A DNA stretch of 7,279 nt from positions 1-7,279 of the forward strand of contig CAJQOV010000097.1 in the NCBI GenBank assembly GCA_905480065.1, written 5' to 3'. Numbering within the stretch: the stretch's first letter is position 1; each line of letters starts with the position of its first letter. This DNA comes from an uncultured Gammaproteobacteria bacterium (GTDB taxonomy: Bacteria > Pseudomonadota > Gammaproteobacteria > UBA9214). Shown piece after piece: positions 1 through 5,544 of this stretch. The notes beneath the pieces are model-generated. The model searched no databases. It saw nothing but the letters and a program-made list of their open reading frames with translations, and was not told the origin of the DNA. Both the position numbers and the translations under genes were made by a program.

Positions 1-33
1 GACTGGACCCCCGCCTGCGCGGGGATGACTGGT
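1..33. repeat. GC-rich hairpin repeat (REP-like) beyond the rsmI 3' end
   Basis: A perfect 6-bp stem, CCCCGC (9-14) against GCGGGG (19-24), closes a CTGC tetraloop. The hairpin is flanked by direct copies of GACTGG at 1-6 and 27-32. This layout matches the family of short dispersed repeats of the form CCCCGC-loop-GCGGGG-ATGAC found in intergenic DNA of many proteobacteria. It begins 9 bases past the rsmI stop codon, so it could protect or terminate the rsmI transcript, although no U-run follows the stem on that strand. The window edge cuts off anything further left, so the full element or an array of copies cannot be seen. Confidence 0.6.
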
Positions 34-894
34 TCAGATGTTCTTTAAAGACAGGCCATATTCATACAGGCGGTTCTTCGATTGTCCGGTGATCTTCACC
101 GCCAGCGCCACCGCCTGCTTCAGCGGCAATTCATCCAGCAACACCTGCAAGGTACGGCGCGCCGCCTCATCCAGCGTGGCCGGATCAGTCACCGCGCCAT
201 GCACCATGATCACGAATTCGCCTTTTTGCTGGTTGGCATCGGCACTGACCCAGGCACACAATGCCTCCAGCGTCCCCGACGCTACCGTCTCGAAGGTCTT
301 GGTCAGTTCTCGCGCCACCGTGGCAACGCGCCCGGCCCCCAGGCACTCGGCCATGTCATGCAGCGAATCCACGATACGGTGACTGGACTCGTAGAACACC
401 AGGGTGGCGGTGTCAGTGGCCAGTGCCTGCAGACAGTCACGGCGCGCCGCCGGCCGGGGTGGCAGGAAGCCCTCGAAGCGGAACCGGTCGGTAGGCAGGC
501 CGGACACCGAGAGTGCCGCGATCAGCGCACAGGCACCCGGTATCGGCACCACGCGGATGCCCGCCGCACGCACGGCGCGCACCAGCACAAACCCGGGATC
601 GCTGATCAACGGCGTGCCGGCATCCGAGATCAGCGCGAGATCAGCTCCGCCTTGCAAATGCACCAGCAAGCGGCTGGCTAGTTCGCGCTCGTTGTGTTCA
701 TGCAGCGCCAGCATGGGCGTGCCGATGCCAAGCGGTACCAGCAGCTTCCTGCTGTGGCGGGTGTCTTCCACGGCAAGCAGCGGCACCGAACGCAATATAT
801 CAACCGCACGCTGACTGATATCCTGCAAATTGCCGATCGGCGTCGCCACGATGTACAGGATGCCGGTTTTGCTGTGCTCCTGGCTCATGCTCAT
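34..894 (-). CDS. rsmI: 16S rRNA (cytidine(1402)-2'-O)-methyltransferase RsmI
   Basis: RsmI uses S-adenosylmethionine to methylate the ribose 2'-OH of C1402 in the 16S rRNA P-site region; RsmH adds the base methyl on the same nucleotide. The 286-aa product is full length (E. coli RsmI is also 286 aa). It carries the tetrapyrrole-methylase-type motifs in order: ATPIGNL (17-23), EDTR (43-46), the cofactor loop SDAGTPLISDPG (90-101), PGACA (119-123), FYESSHR (167-173) and ARELTKTFE (194-202). The C-terminal small domain ends the protein. Two ATGs sit close together, at 894 and 888; a GGA lies at a better Shine-Dalgarno distance from the second, so a start two residues later (MSQEHSK) is quite possible. 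The gene is divergent from lpoA, as in E. coli. The family is certain, the exact start less so. Confidence 0.97.
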   Translation of the reverse strand: MSMSQEHSKTGILYIVATPIGNLQDISQRAVDILRSVPLLAVEDTRHSRKLLVPLGIGTPMLALHEHNERELASRLLVHLQGGADLALISDAGTPLISDPGFVLVRAVRAAGIRVVPIPGACALIAALSVSGLPTDRFRFEGFLPPRPAARRDCLQALATDTATLVFYESSHRIVDSLHDMAECLGAGRVATVARELTKTFETVASGTLEALCAWVSADANQQKGEFVIMVHGAVTDPATLDEAARRTLQVLLDELPLKQAVALAVKITGQSKNRLYEYGLSLKNI

Positions 895-912
895 TCCATT
901 ACTGTCAGGTTG

Positions 913-940
913 ATAAAAATATCCGCTCGCAAGCGGTCAA
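913..940 (-). promoter_or_regulatory. Candidate sigma-70 promoter for rsmI
   Basis: On the minus strand TTGACC (935-940, 5/6 to consensus) is followed after 16 bases by TTTTAT (913-918, 4/6). This would place the transcript start about 12 bases before the first ATG. A 5-bp inverted repeat, CCGCT-CGCA-AGCGG (923-936), overlaps the -35/spacer and could be an operator or chance. The call rests on motif match and position only. Confidence 0.45.
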
Positions 941-944
941 AAAG

Positions 945-973
945 TGGACGCCGCACCCCCTTTTCAGTAGAGT
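945..973 (+). promoter_or_regulatory. Possible sigma-70 promoter for the lpoA operon
   Basis: TGGACG (945-950, 4/6) and TAGAGT (968-973, 4/6) are separated by 17 bases, with the predicted start about 24 bases before the lpoA ATG. Both boxes are weak matches; the correct spacing and the placement in the divergent gap are what support the call. Confidence 0.3.
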
Positions 974-1003
974 CTGCGCCAGTTACCGACCGTTCCGCCA
1001 CGC

Positions 1004-2905
1004 ATGCCGCCAATCCACCATCGCACAGGTAATCTGCTGCTGATTGCCCTGATCCTCTTCCTGCTGAATGCCTGCGGGCAGCTGACGCCGACGTCCGGAA
1101 AGTCGGCAGCCGGAAAACTATCGTCCGAGGCGGCCACCCTGGAAGCACGCGGCGATTACCAGGGCGCGGCACAACTGTACCTGAGCGCAGCACAATCTGC
1201 CGACGCTCCCGAGAAATATACCCTGCAGCTGCAGGCAGCGGATATCCTGATTCGCGGCAAGCAGTTTACCCCGGCGCAGCAAGTGCTGGACCAGCTCGAG
1301 GCGGCCGGCTTGCGCGGCGAACTGCTCGACTGGCTCACGGTTCGCCGCGCCAGCCTGGCGCTGGCCGAGCAACTTCCTGACCACGCCCTGGAACTGCTGC
1401 AGCAGATACCCGCAGGCAGCCCTGCGGCGCCGGACTATCATCGCCTGCGCGCCGAGGCCCATGAACTCAACGCGCAGTTTTTCACGGCAGCGCAGGAACG
1501 CGTGCTGCTCGACCCGCTGCTGGCCGGCAGCGACCGGCGCATTATCAACCAGCGCGCGACCTGGGACGACCTGAATCACCTTTCGGATGGCGAATTGCAA
1601 CAATTGCGCAAGGCGCCACCGCCCGACCCGCTCAGCGGATGGCTGGAACTGGTCGAACTGACGCGCCTCTACCTGCAGCAACCGGACGCACTTGCCGAGG
1701 TCATGCCGCACTGGCAGCAGCGCTATCCGGCACACCCGGCCAGCCAGCAGTTCCTTGCTGAACTGCTCGAGATTATGCGTGCCGCCGGTCAGGCCCCGGA
1801 GCATGTCGCGGTGCTGCTGCCCATGCAGGGAGACCTGGCTGCCGCGGCCAGCGCCGTGCGTGACGGCATCCTCGCCGCCTATTACGACACCCCGATCAGC
1901 GGCATGCGGCCGACGCTGCGCTTTTATGACAGCGGCAAAACCGCGCAGGAAACCCTGAACGTCTACCAGCAGGCCGTCAGCGCCGGCGCCAGTTTCGTGA
2001 TCGGCCCGTTGCGCAAGGAAATGGTGGAAGCACTGGCGCGCCAGCCCACCCTGCCGGTGCCGGCACTTGGCCTGAACCAGGTGGAAGACAGCGTAATCGC
2101 CAACAGCAGCCTCTACCAGTTCGGACTGGCGCCGGAAGACGAGGCCCGCGAGGCGGCGCGACTGGCCCGGCGCAAAGGCCTGTCCCGCGCTATCGCCCTG
2201 CTGCCTGACAATGAATGGGGGGAGCGCGTATTCGCCGCGTTTGCCGCCGAATGGCAACTGCTCGGCGGGACGTTGCTGGAAGCGCAACGCTACGATGACA
2301 CGCAAACCGACCACTCTGCCGCCATCAACAAGGCACTGAACCTGGATACCAGCAAGGCGCGTCACCAGCAATTGTCCCGCGTGCTCGGCATACAAACCGC
2401 TTTTGAAGCGCGCCGCCGCCAGGACGTGGAGTTCGTGTTCCTGGTAGCCTCGCCACGCCAGGCGCGCCTGATTCGCCCGCAGCTGAGTTTCTACCACGCC
2501 TCCTCGCTGCCGGTGTATGCCACCTCACGCGTCTACACCGGAAACCCGGACCCGGCGCGGGACATTGACCTGAACGGCGTCGTGTTCTGTGATACGCCCT
2601 GGACGCTGGAAGACCGCAGTCAGTGGACCCACCTGCAACAGGCCATAACCGATTTCTGGCCCGACAACAGCAGCCGCTATGCACGGCTGTATGCACTGGG
2701 CATCGATGCCTACCGCATACTGCCCTACCTGAACCGGCAGCAAAACAACCTGTTTGGTTCCTACCACGGCGTCAGTGGCAATCTCAGCCTCGACAAGCGC
2801 GGCGAAATCAACCGCAGCCTGCGATGCGCGCGTTTCCAGAACGGGGTCCCGGTATTACTGGAAAAAACCGTCGATCCGGCAGACAGCGTCCCGGTCAGCC
2901 GCTGA
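1004..2905 (+). CDS. lpoA: Penicillin-binding protein activator LpoA (outer-membrane lipoprotein)
   Basis: LpoA is an outer-membrane lipoprotein that reaches through the periplasm to stimulate the bifunctional peptidoglycan synthase PBP1a. The 633-aa product starts with a lipoprotein signal: a hydrophobic stretch at 11-21, then lipobox LNAC with the lipidated Cys at 24 and Gly at +2, consistent with outer-membrane sorting. Residues about 30-260 are helical and TPR-like (DYQGAAQLYLSAAQ near 51-64). The C-terminal half, from HVAVLLPMQGDLA (267-279), is a periplasmic-binding-protein type I fold with FVIGPL (331-336), the LAPEDEAREAA helix (375-385) and YALGIDAYRI (563-572). The long Ala/Pro/Gln-rich insertion of E. 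coli LpoA is missing, which explains the shorter length. ATG 1004 is the only usable start because an in-frame TAG lies at 968-970, but no clear Shine-Dalgarno precedes it. First gene of a lpoA-yraN-dolP operon. Confidence 0.95.
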   Translation: MPPIHHRTGNLLLIALILFLLNACGQLTPTSGKSAAGKLSSEAATLEARGDYQGAAQLYLSAAQSADAPEKYTLQLQAADILIRGKQFTPAQQVLDQLEAAGLRGELLDWLTVRRASLALAEQLPDHALELLQQIPAGSPAAPDYHRLRAEAHELNAQFFTAAQERVLLDPLLAGSDRRIINQRATWDDLNHLSDGELQQLRKAPPPDPLSGWLELVELTRLYLQQPDALAEVMPHWQQRYPAHPASQQFLAELLEIMRAAGQAPEHVAVLLPMQGDLAAAASAVRDGILAAYYDTPISGMRPTLRFYDSGKTAQETLNVYQQAVSAGASFVIGPLRKEMVEALARQPTLPVPALGLNQVEDSVIANSSLYQFGLAPEDEAREAARLARRKGLSRAIALLPDNEWGERVFAAFAAEWQLLGGTLLEAQRYDDTQTDHSAAINKALNLDTSKARHQQLSRVLGIQTAFEARRRQDVEFVFLVASPRQARLIRPQLSFYHASSLPVYATSRVYTGNPDPARDIDLNGVVFCDTPWTLEDRSQWTHLQQAITDFWPDNSSRYARLYALGIDAYRILPYLNRQQNNLFGSYHGVSGNLSLDKRGEINRSLRCARFQNGVPVLLEKTVDPADSVPVSR

Positions 2906-2907
2906 GC

Positions 2908-3264
2908 ATGGATGCACAGCTGCGCGGCAAGCATGCCGAGGACCATGCCTGGCAGTTACTGGAAGCACAGGGGATGCGTTTGCTGGCGCGCAACTTTCGC
3001 AGCCGGCGCGGCGAAATCGACCTGGTAGTACAGGATCAGGACAGCATCGTGTTCGTTGAGGTACGATACCGCAGCCAGAGCCGCTACGGCAGCGCAACGG
3101 AAAGCGTGGATCAGCACAAACAGGCACGGCTGATCGCCTGTGCCGGGTATTACCTGCAGCTGCATCCACGGGCCGCACAAATGCCCTGCCGTTTCGATGT
3201 CATCTCGGTAAATGGTGCGGATGGAACTACCGAGTGGATCAAAAATGCCTTCGATACCGGTTGA
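2908..3264 (+). CDS. yraN: UPF0102 family protein YraN (endonuclease-like fold)
   Basis: A 118-aa member of the UPF0102/YraN family, whose members resemble archaeal Holliday junction resolvases and other PD-(D/E)XK nucleases; the cellular role is unknown. The visible core fits this fold: an N-terminal helix with GKHAEDHAWQLLEAQG (7-22), the strand RRGEIDLV (33-40) with acidic residues E36 and D38, and FVEVRYR (49-55) with E51. The usual catalytic Lys of the EVK motif is Arg (EVRYR); the E. coli protein has the same EVRYR. The family end-motif CRFDVI (94-99) followed by EWIKNAF (109-115) is present. ATG 2908 is two bases after the lpoA TGA, which suggests translational coupling. The open frame extends further upstream, but that part overlaps lpoA and shows no family similarity. 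Confidence 0.92.
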   Translation: MDAQLRGKHAEDHAWQLLEAQGMRLLARNFRSRRGEIDLVVQDQDSIVFVEVRYRSQSRYGSATESVDQHKQARLIACAGYYLQLHPRAAQMPCRFDVISVNGADGTTEWIKNAFDTG

Positions 3265-3331
3265 GCGAATGGCGAAACCATGGCTGCAAGCGATGGCCGC
3301 ATCACACACAGCAACATAATGCATGCCCGAG

Positions 3332-3336
3332 AGGAG
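3332..3336 (+). promoter_or_regulatory. Shine-Dalgarno of dolP
   Basis: AGGAG lies 9 bases before ATG 3346. It favours this start over the in-frame ATGs at 3280 and 3319, which would put extra hydrophilic residues in front of the signal peptide. Confidence 0.8.
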
Positions 3337-3345
3337 AATCCCCGC

Positions 3346-3930
3346 ATGAAAGTTACTACCCCACTGATCCTGATCAGCCTGGCAATCACCTCGCTGCAGG
3401 GGTGTGCGCCAGTCGTCATCGGCGGCGTAGCAACCACCGGCGCCGCACTGCACAGCCGCCGCACCGTTGGTACGTTTGTGGATGACGAGTCTATCGAAAT
3501 GCAAGCCAGGATGGCCGTGCTGGAGCAGCAGGATCTGAACAGCCAGATTCACATCAACATCATCAGCTATAACGGTGTCGTGCTGATGGTAGGCCAGGCC
3601 CCCACCCAGGCACTCAGCGAGCAGGCCCAGTCGATCGTTACCGGCATCGAAAAGGTCCGCGTGGTACACAATGAGATGAACATTGCGGCACCGAATTCGC
3701 TGCTGACGCGCAGCAGTGACTCGCTGATCACCGCCAAGGTCAAGACTGGACTGTTCAACATCAAGGGTATCGAGGATTTCGACGTGAGCCGCGTCAAGGT
3801 CGTTACTGAAGACGGCGTGGTTTTCCTGATGGGCATGGTGTACCGCAACGAGGCCGATGCAGTCGCCGCGCAGACGCGCGAGGTCAGCGGCGTCGAGAAG
3901 ATCGTCAAGCTGTTCGAGTACCTCGACTAG
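3346..3930 (+). CDS. dolP: Outer-membrane lipoprotein DolP (YraP), dual BON domains
   Basis: DolP is an outer-membrane lipoprotein that binds anionic phospholipid, gathers at the division site, and supports outer-membrane integrity and BAM function in E. coli. The 194-aa product (E. coli 191) has a lipoprotein signal with lipobox LQGC and Cys at 20, then a short glycine/alanine segment and the SRRTVGTFVDDESIE stretch (38-52) that leads into the first BON domain (about 48-116, with VVLMVGQAP at 78-86). The second BON domain spans about 124-193, with LITAKVKTGL (127-136), DGVVFLMGMV (156-165) and a conserved Gly at 163. The membrane-facing helix of BON2 has Leu127 where I recall Trp in E. coli. 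An 81-base gap separates it from yraN, with no diaA. A CATAAT at 3315-3320 could be a -10 element, so separate transcription is possible. Confidence 0.94.
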   Translation: MKVTTPLILISLAITSLQGCAPVVIGGVATTGAALHSRRTVGTFVDDESIEMQARMAVLEQQDLNSQIHINIISYNGVVLMVGQAPTQALSEQAQSIVTGIEKVRVVHNEMNIAAPNSLLTRSSDSLITAKVKTGLFNIKGIEDFDVSRVKVVTEDGVVFLMGMVYRNEADAVAAQTREVSGVEKIVKLFEYLD

Positions 3931-3935
3931 CGGCC

Positions 3936-3951
3936 GGGCGCATCAGCGCCC
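3936..3951. terminator. Hairpin between convergent dolP and the repeat-protein gene
   Basis: GGGCGC (3936-3941) and GCGCCC (3946-3951) form a perfect 6-bp stem around an ATCA loop. It sits 5 bases after the dolP stop, and its loop contains the stop codon of the opposing gene. The symmetric position between convergent genes suggests a bidirectional transcription stop or a 3'-end stabiliser. Neither strand has a U-run after the stem, so a canonical intrinsic terminator is not shown. Confidence 0.45.
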
Positions 3952-4362
3952 TGCCTCGGACCAGCTGCCGGTCCGCCCGCTGAACGACAGGATGCGGTCG
4001 GAGGTAACCACCAGTGCCGAGTAGTCCTGCGCCTCGGCACGGATAAAGCGCTCACCGGCGCTGCGCCGCACGCTGGCCCAGCCGCTCGGCAAGGCACCGA
4101 TGCCGGCAAAGCGCTGGCTGGTTACCAGCACGGCAACCCCGTTCCCGGTCAGCCGGTACTCGAGCTTTTCCCCGGCACTGAAGGGTAAATCAAAAAATTG
4201 CCCCGTTTCCGTGTTCACCGCGGTCACCCCGCCGTCCCCGTCCACCAGGAAGATAGACTTGTCGGCGACGCCGGCGCCAAGCGGCGCCATGGCCAGCACC
4301 AGCCACAACAACAGACCCTGTACGCTGGCGGTTCGCACCCTGGCTTTACCGGATTCACGCAT
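3943..4362 (-). CDS. Exported protein with 39-residue tandem repeats, function unknown
   Basis: I do not recognise the family of this 139-aa protein. The start at 4362 is chosen because AGGGGAG lies 6 bases upstream; longer in-frame starts (4386, 4392, 4626) run through sequence with no protein-like character. Residues 1-33 look like a Sec signal peptide: basic start, hydrophobic GLLLWLVLAMAPLGAG core (16-31), likely cleavage near GVA-DKS. The mature part shows an ungapped 39-residue periodicity: 35-73, 74-112 and a partial 113-139. Shared positions include a beta strand (FLV / VLV / LVV), a TS-Q/D-R turn in copies 2 and 3, an aromatic F57/W95/W134, and SAGE-K/R (62-66, 101-105) in the linker. 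This looks like small beta-propeller or beta-hairpin blades, which would make it a periplasmic or surface protein. Codon use appears similar to its neighbours, so there is no sign of recent transfer. It is convergent with dolP and divergent from trhO. Confidence 0.72.
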   Translation of the reverse strand: MRESGKARVRTASVQGLLLWLVLAMAPLGAGVADKSIFLVDGDGGVTAVNTETGQFFDLPFSAGEKLEYRLTGNGVAVLVTSQRFAGIGALPSGWASVRRSAGERFIRAEAQDYSALVVTSDRILSFSGRTGSWSEAGR

Positions 4363-4368
4363 CTCACG

Positions 4369-4375
4369 CTCCCCT
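4369..4375 (-). promoter_or_regulatory. Shine-Dalgarno of the repeat-protein gene
   Basis: On the minus strand AGGGGAG is spaced 6 bases from the ATG at 4362. It is the strongest ribosome-binding match in this gap and sets the start codon. Confidence 0.7.
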
Positions 4376-4471
4376 GTTGCCGTCATCGTCATGATCGATA
4401 CGACCACTGCATATCCCGGTCGTTCGCGCTGCCGCGCAGTTGCAGCGTGGCAGCAGCGAGCGCGTGCAGCG

Positions 4472-4477
4472 TATAAT
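4472..4477 (+). promoter_or_regulatory. TATAAT -10 element, probable trhO promoter
   Basis: A perfect TATAAT lies 32 bases before the ATG at 4510, which would give a leader of roughly 26 bases. No good -35 box lies 16-18 bases upstream (the region reads GGCAGC, part of an inverted repeat), so the promoter may depend on an activator or be weak. Two copies of TGCAGCGT (4441-4448 and 4465-4472) flank the -35 position, and GCTGCC (4428-4433) pairs with GGCAGC (4449-4454). Confidence 0.55.
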
Positions 4478-4509
4478 GAACCCATTCGACCCGTATATAC
4501 CCGCAGCTG

Positions 4510-5529
4510 ATGATTTCCATGTCTGATCCGAGCAAACCCGTCGTTGTCTGTGCGCTGTACCGTTTCGTACGCCTGGAGGATTATCGCGCGCTGCGCACAC
4601 CCTTGCTGCGACTGCTGCATGAGCATGGCATTGGTGGCACGCTGTTACTGGCACCGGAAGGCATCAATGGCACGGTGTCCGGCTCACGCGCGGCGATTGA
4701 CGCATTGCTGGCATGGCTGCGGGGCGATGCCCGGCTGTCCGCGCTGGAGGCCAAGGAAGCCTATGCAGATAACATTCCGTTCAAGCGCGCCCGGGTAAAG
4801 CTGAAAAAGGAAATCGTCACCCTGGGCGTTCCCGGCATCGATCCGAATCACAGCGTCGGCACCTATGTCGACCCGGCCGACTGGAATGCGCTGATCAGCT
4901 CTCCCGACGTGGTACTGGTCGATACCCGCAATGATTATGAAGTCCGCGTCGGCACCTTCCGCAATGCGATCAATCCGCAGACCGGCACGTTTCGGGATTT
5001 CCCCGGCTACGTGCAGCGTCAGCTCGACCCGGAAAAACACCGCAAGGTGGCCATGTTCTGTACCGGCGGCATACGTTGCGAGAAGTCCACCGCCCTGCTC
5101 AGGCAGCTCGGCTTCGAAAACGTCTACCATCTCAAGGGCGGCATTCTCAAGTACCTGGAGCAGGTTCCGGAACAGCAATCACTCTGGGAAGGCGAATGTT
5201 TTGTGTTCGACGAACGGGTCACGGTCGATCACCGGCTGCAACCGGGCAGCTACCGGCAATGCAACGCCTGCCGCATGCCGGTCAGCGCAGCGGACATGGA
5301 GAGCCCGGATTATCGGCCCGGCATCAGTTGCCCGCACTGTGCGGACCGGCTTTCCGCGCAGCAACGCGAGCGTTTTGCCGAGCGCCAGAAACAGCTGGAA
5401 CTGGCACGCGCACGCGGTGAACACCACATCGGCGCGGCGGCACAGCAAACCATGCAGGACAACCGACAGGCGAAGTTGCGGAAGAAACAGCACCAGCAGG
5501 GCACGCGGCGCAACACCCGGCACCGCTAG
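4510..5529 (+). CDS. trhO: tRNA uridine(34) hydroxylase TrhO (YceA, rhodanese family)
   Basis: TrhO performs the oxygen-dependent hydroxylation of U34 in tRNAs, the first step towards 5-methoxyuridine or 5-carboxymethoxyuridine at the wobble position. The 339-aa product (E. coli 350) has the N-terminal domain of the family with LLLAPEGINGTVSG (45-58), then FKRARVKLKKEIVTLG (91-106). A rhodanese domain follows, with VDTRNDYEVRVGTF (137-150) and the active loop CTGGIRCEKS, where Cys184 is the expected catalytic residue and Cys190 is also conserved. The end of this domain is HLKGGILKYLE (207-217). Two CxxC pairs (251/254 and 274/277) probably form a metal-binding knuckle, and the tail is basic and charged. 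ATGs at 4510 and 4519 are both possible and neither has a good Shine-Dalgarno. Convergent with der. Confidence 0.95.
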   Translation: MISMSDPSKPVVVCALYRFVRLEDYRALRTPLLRLLHEHGIGGTLLLAPEGINGTVSGSRAAIDALLAWLRGDARLSALEAKEAYADNIPFKRARVKLKKEIVTLGVPGIDPNHSVGTYVDPADWNALISSPDVVLVDTRNDYEVRVGTFRNAINPQTGTFRDFPGYVQRQLDPEKHRKVAMFCTGGIRCEKSTALLRQLGFENVYHLKGGILKYLEQVPEQQSLWEGECFVFDERVTVDHRLQPGSYRQCNACRMPVSAADMESPDYRPGISCPHCADRLSAQQRERFAERQKQLELARARGEHHIGAAAQQTMQDNRQAKLRKKQHQQGTRRNTRHR

Positions 5530-5530
5530 C

Positions 5531-5544
5531 CGCAACTAGTTGCG
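5531..5544. terminator. 14-bp perfect palindrome between trhO and der stops
   Basis: CGCAACTAGTTGCG is self-complementary and overlaps the der stop codon; it begins 1 base after the trhO stop. As RNA it can form a 5-bp stem with a CTAG loop on either strand. On the trhO strand CTTCTTCTTC follows, which is pyrimidine-rich but not a true U-run. It may be a weak bidirectional terminator, or partly a by-product of the der C-terminal codons. Confidence 0.35.

Noticed and set aside
1..33. CRISPR repeat at the left edge
   Set aside because: A single palindromic unit is seen with no spacer series, and its sequence resembles dispersed intergenic hairpins.
1118..2497. Long open frame of 459 codons on the minus strand inside lpoA
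   Set aside because: It is antisense to a well-supported LpoA with signal peptide and family motifs. Its translation has no recognisable motifs, and long antisense frames are common in GC-rich DNA.
3223..3243. GGAACT followed by TCAAA near the yraN 3' end, resembling a sigma-E promoter for dolP
   Set aside because: Sigma-E control of dolP would fit E. coli, but the spacing between the two boxes is about 9 bases instead of about 16, and both lie within conserved yraN codons. No proper -10 is found at the right distance.
3315..3320. CATAAT as a -10 element for a separate dolP promoter
   Set aside because: It is a 5/6 match about 26 bases before the ATG, but no -35-like sequence lies 16-18 bases upstream. 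Too weak to list as a feature.
4363..4626. N-terminal extension of the repeat protein to an ATG at 4626
   Set aside because: It would overlap the start of trhO on the opposite strand and bury the signal peptide. The extension has no protein-like features, and a strong Shine-Dalgarno supports 4362.
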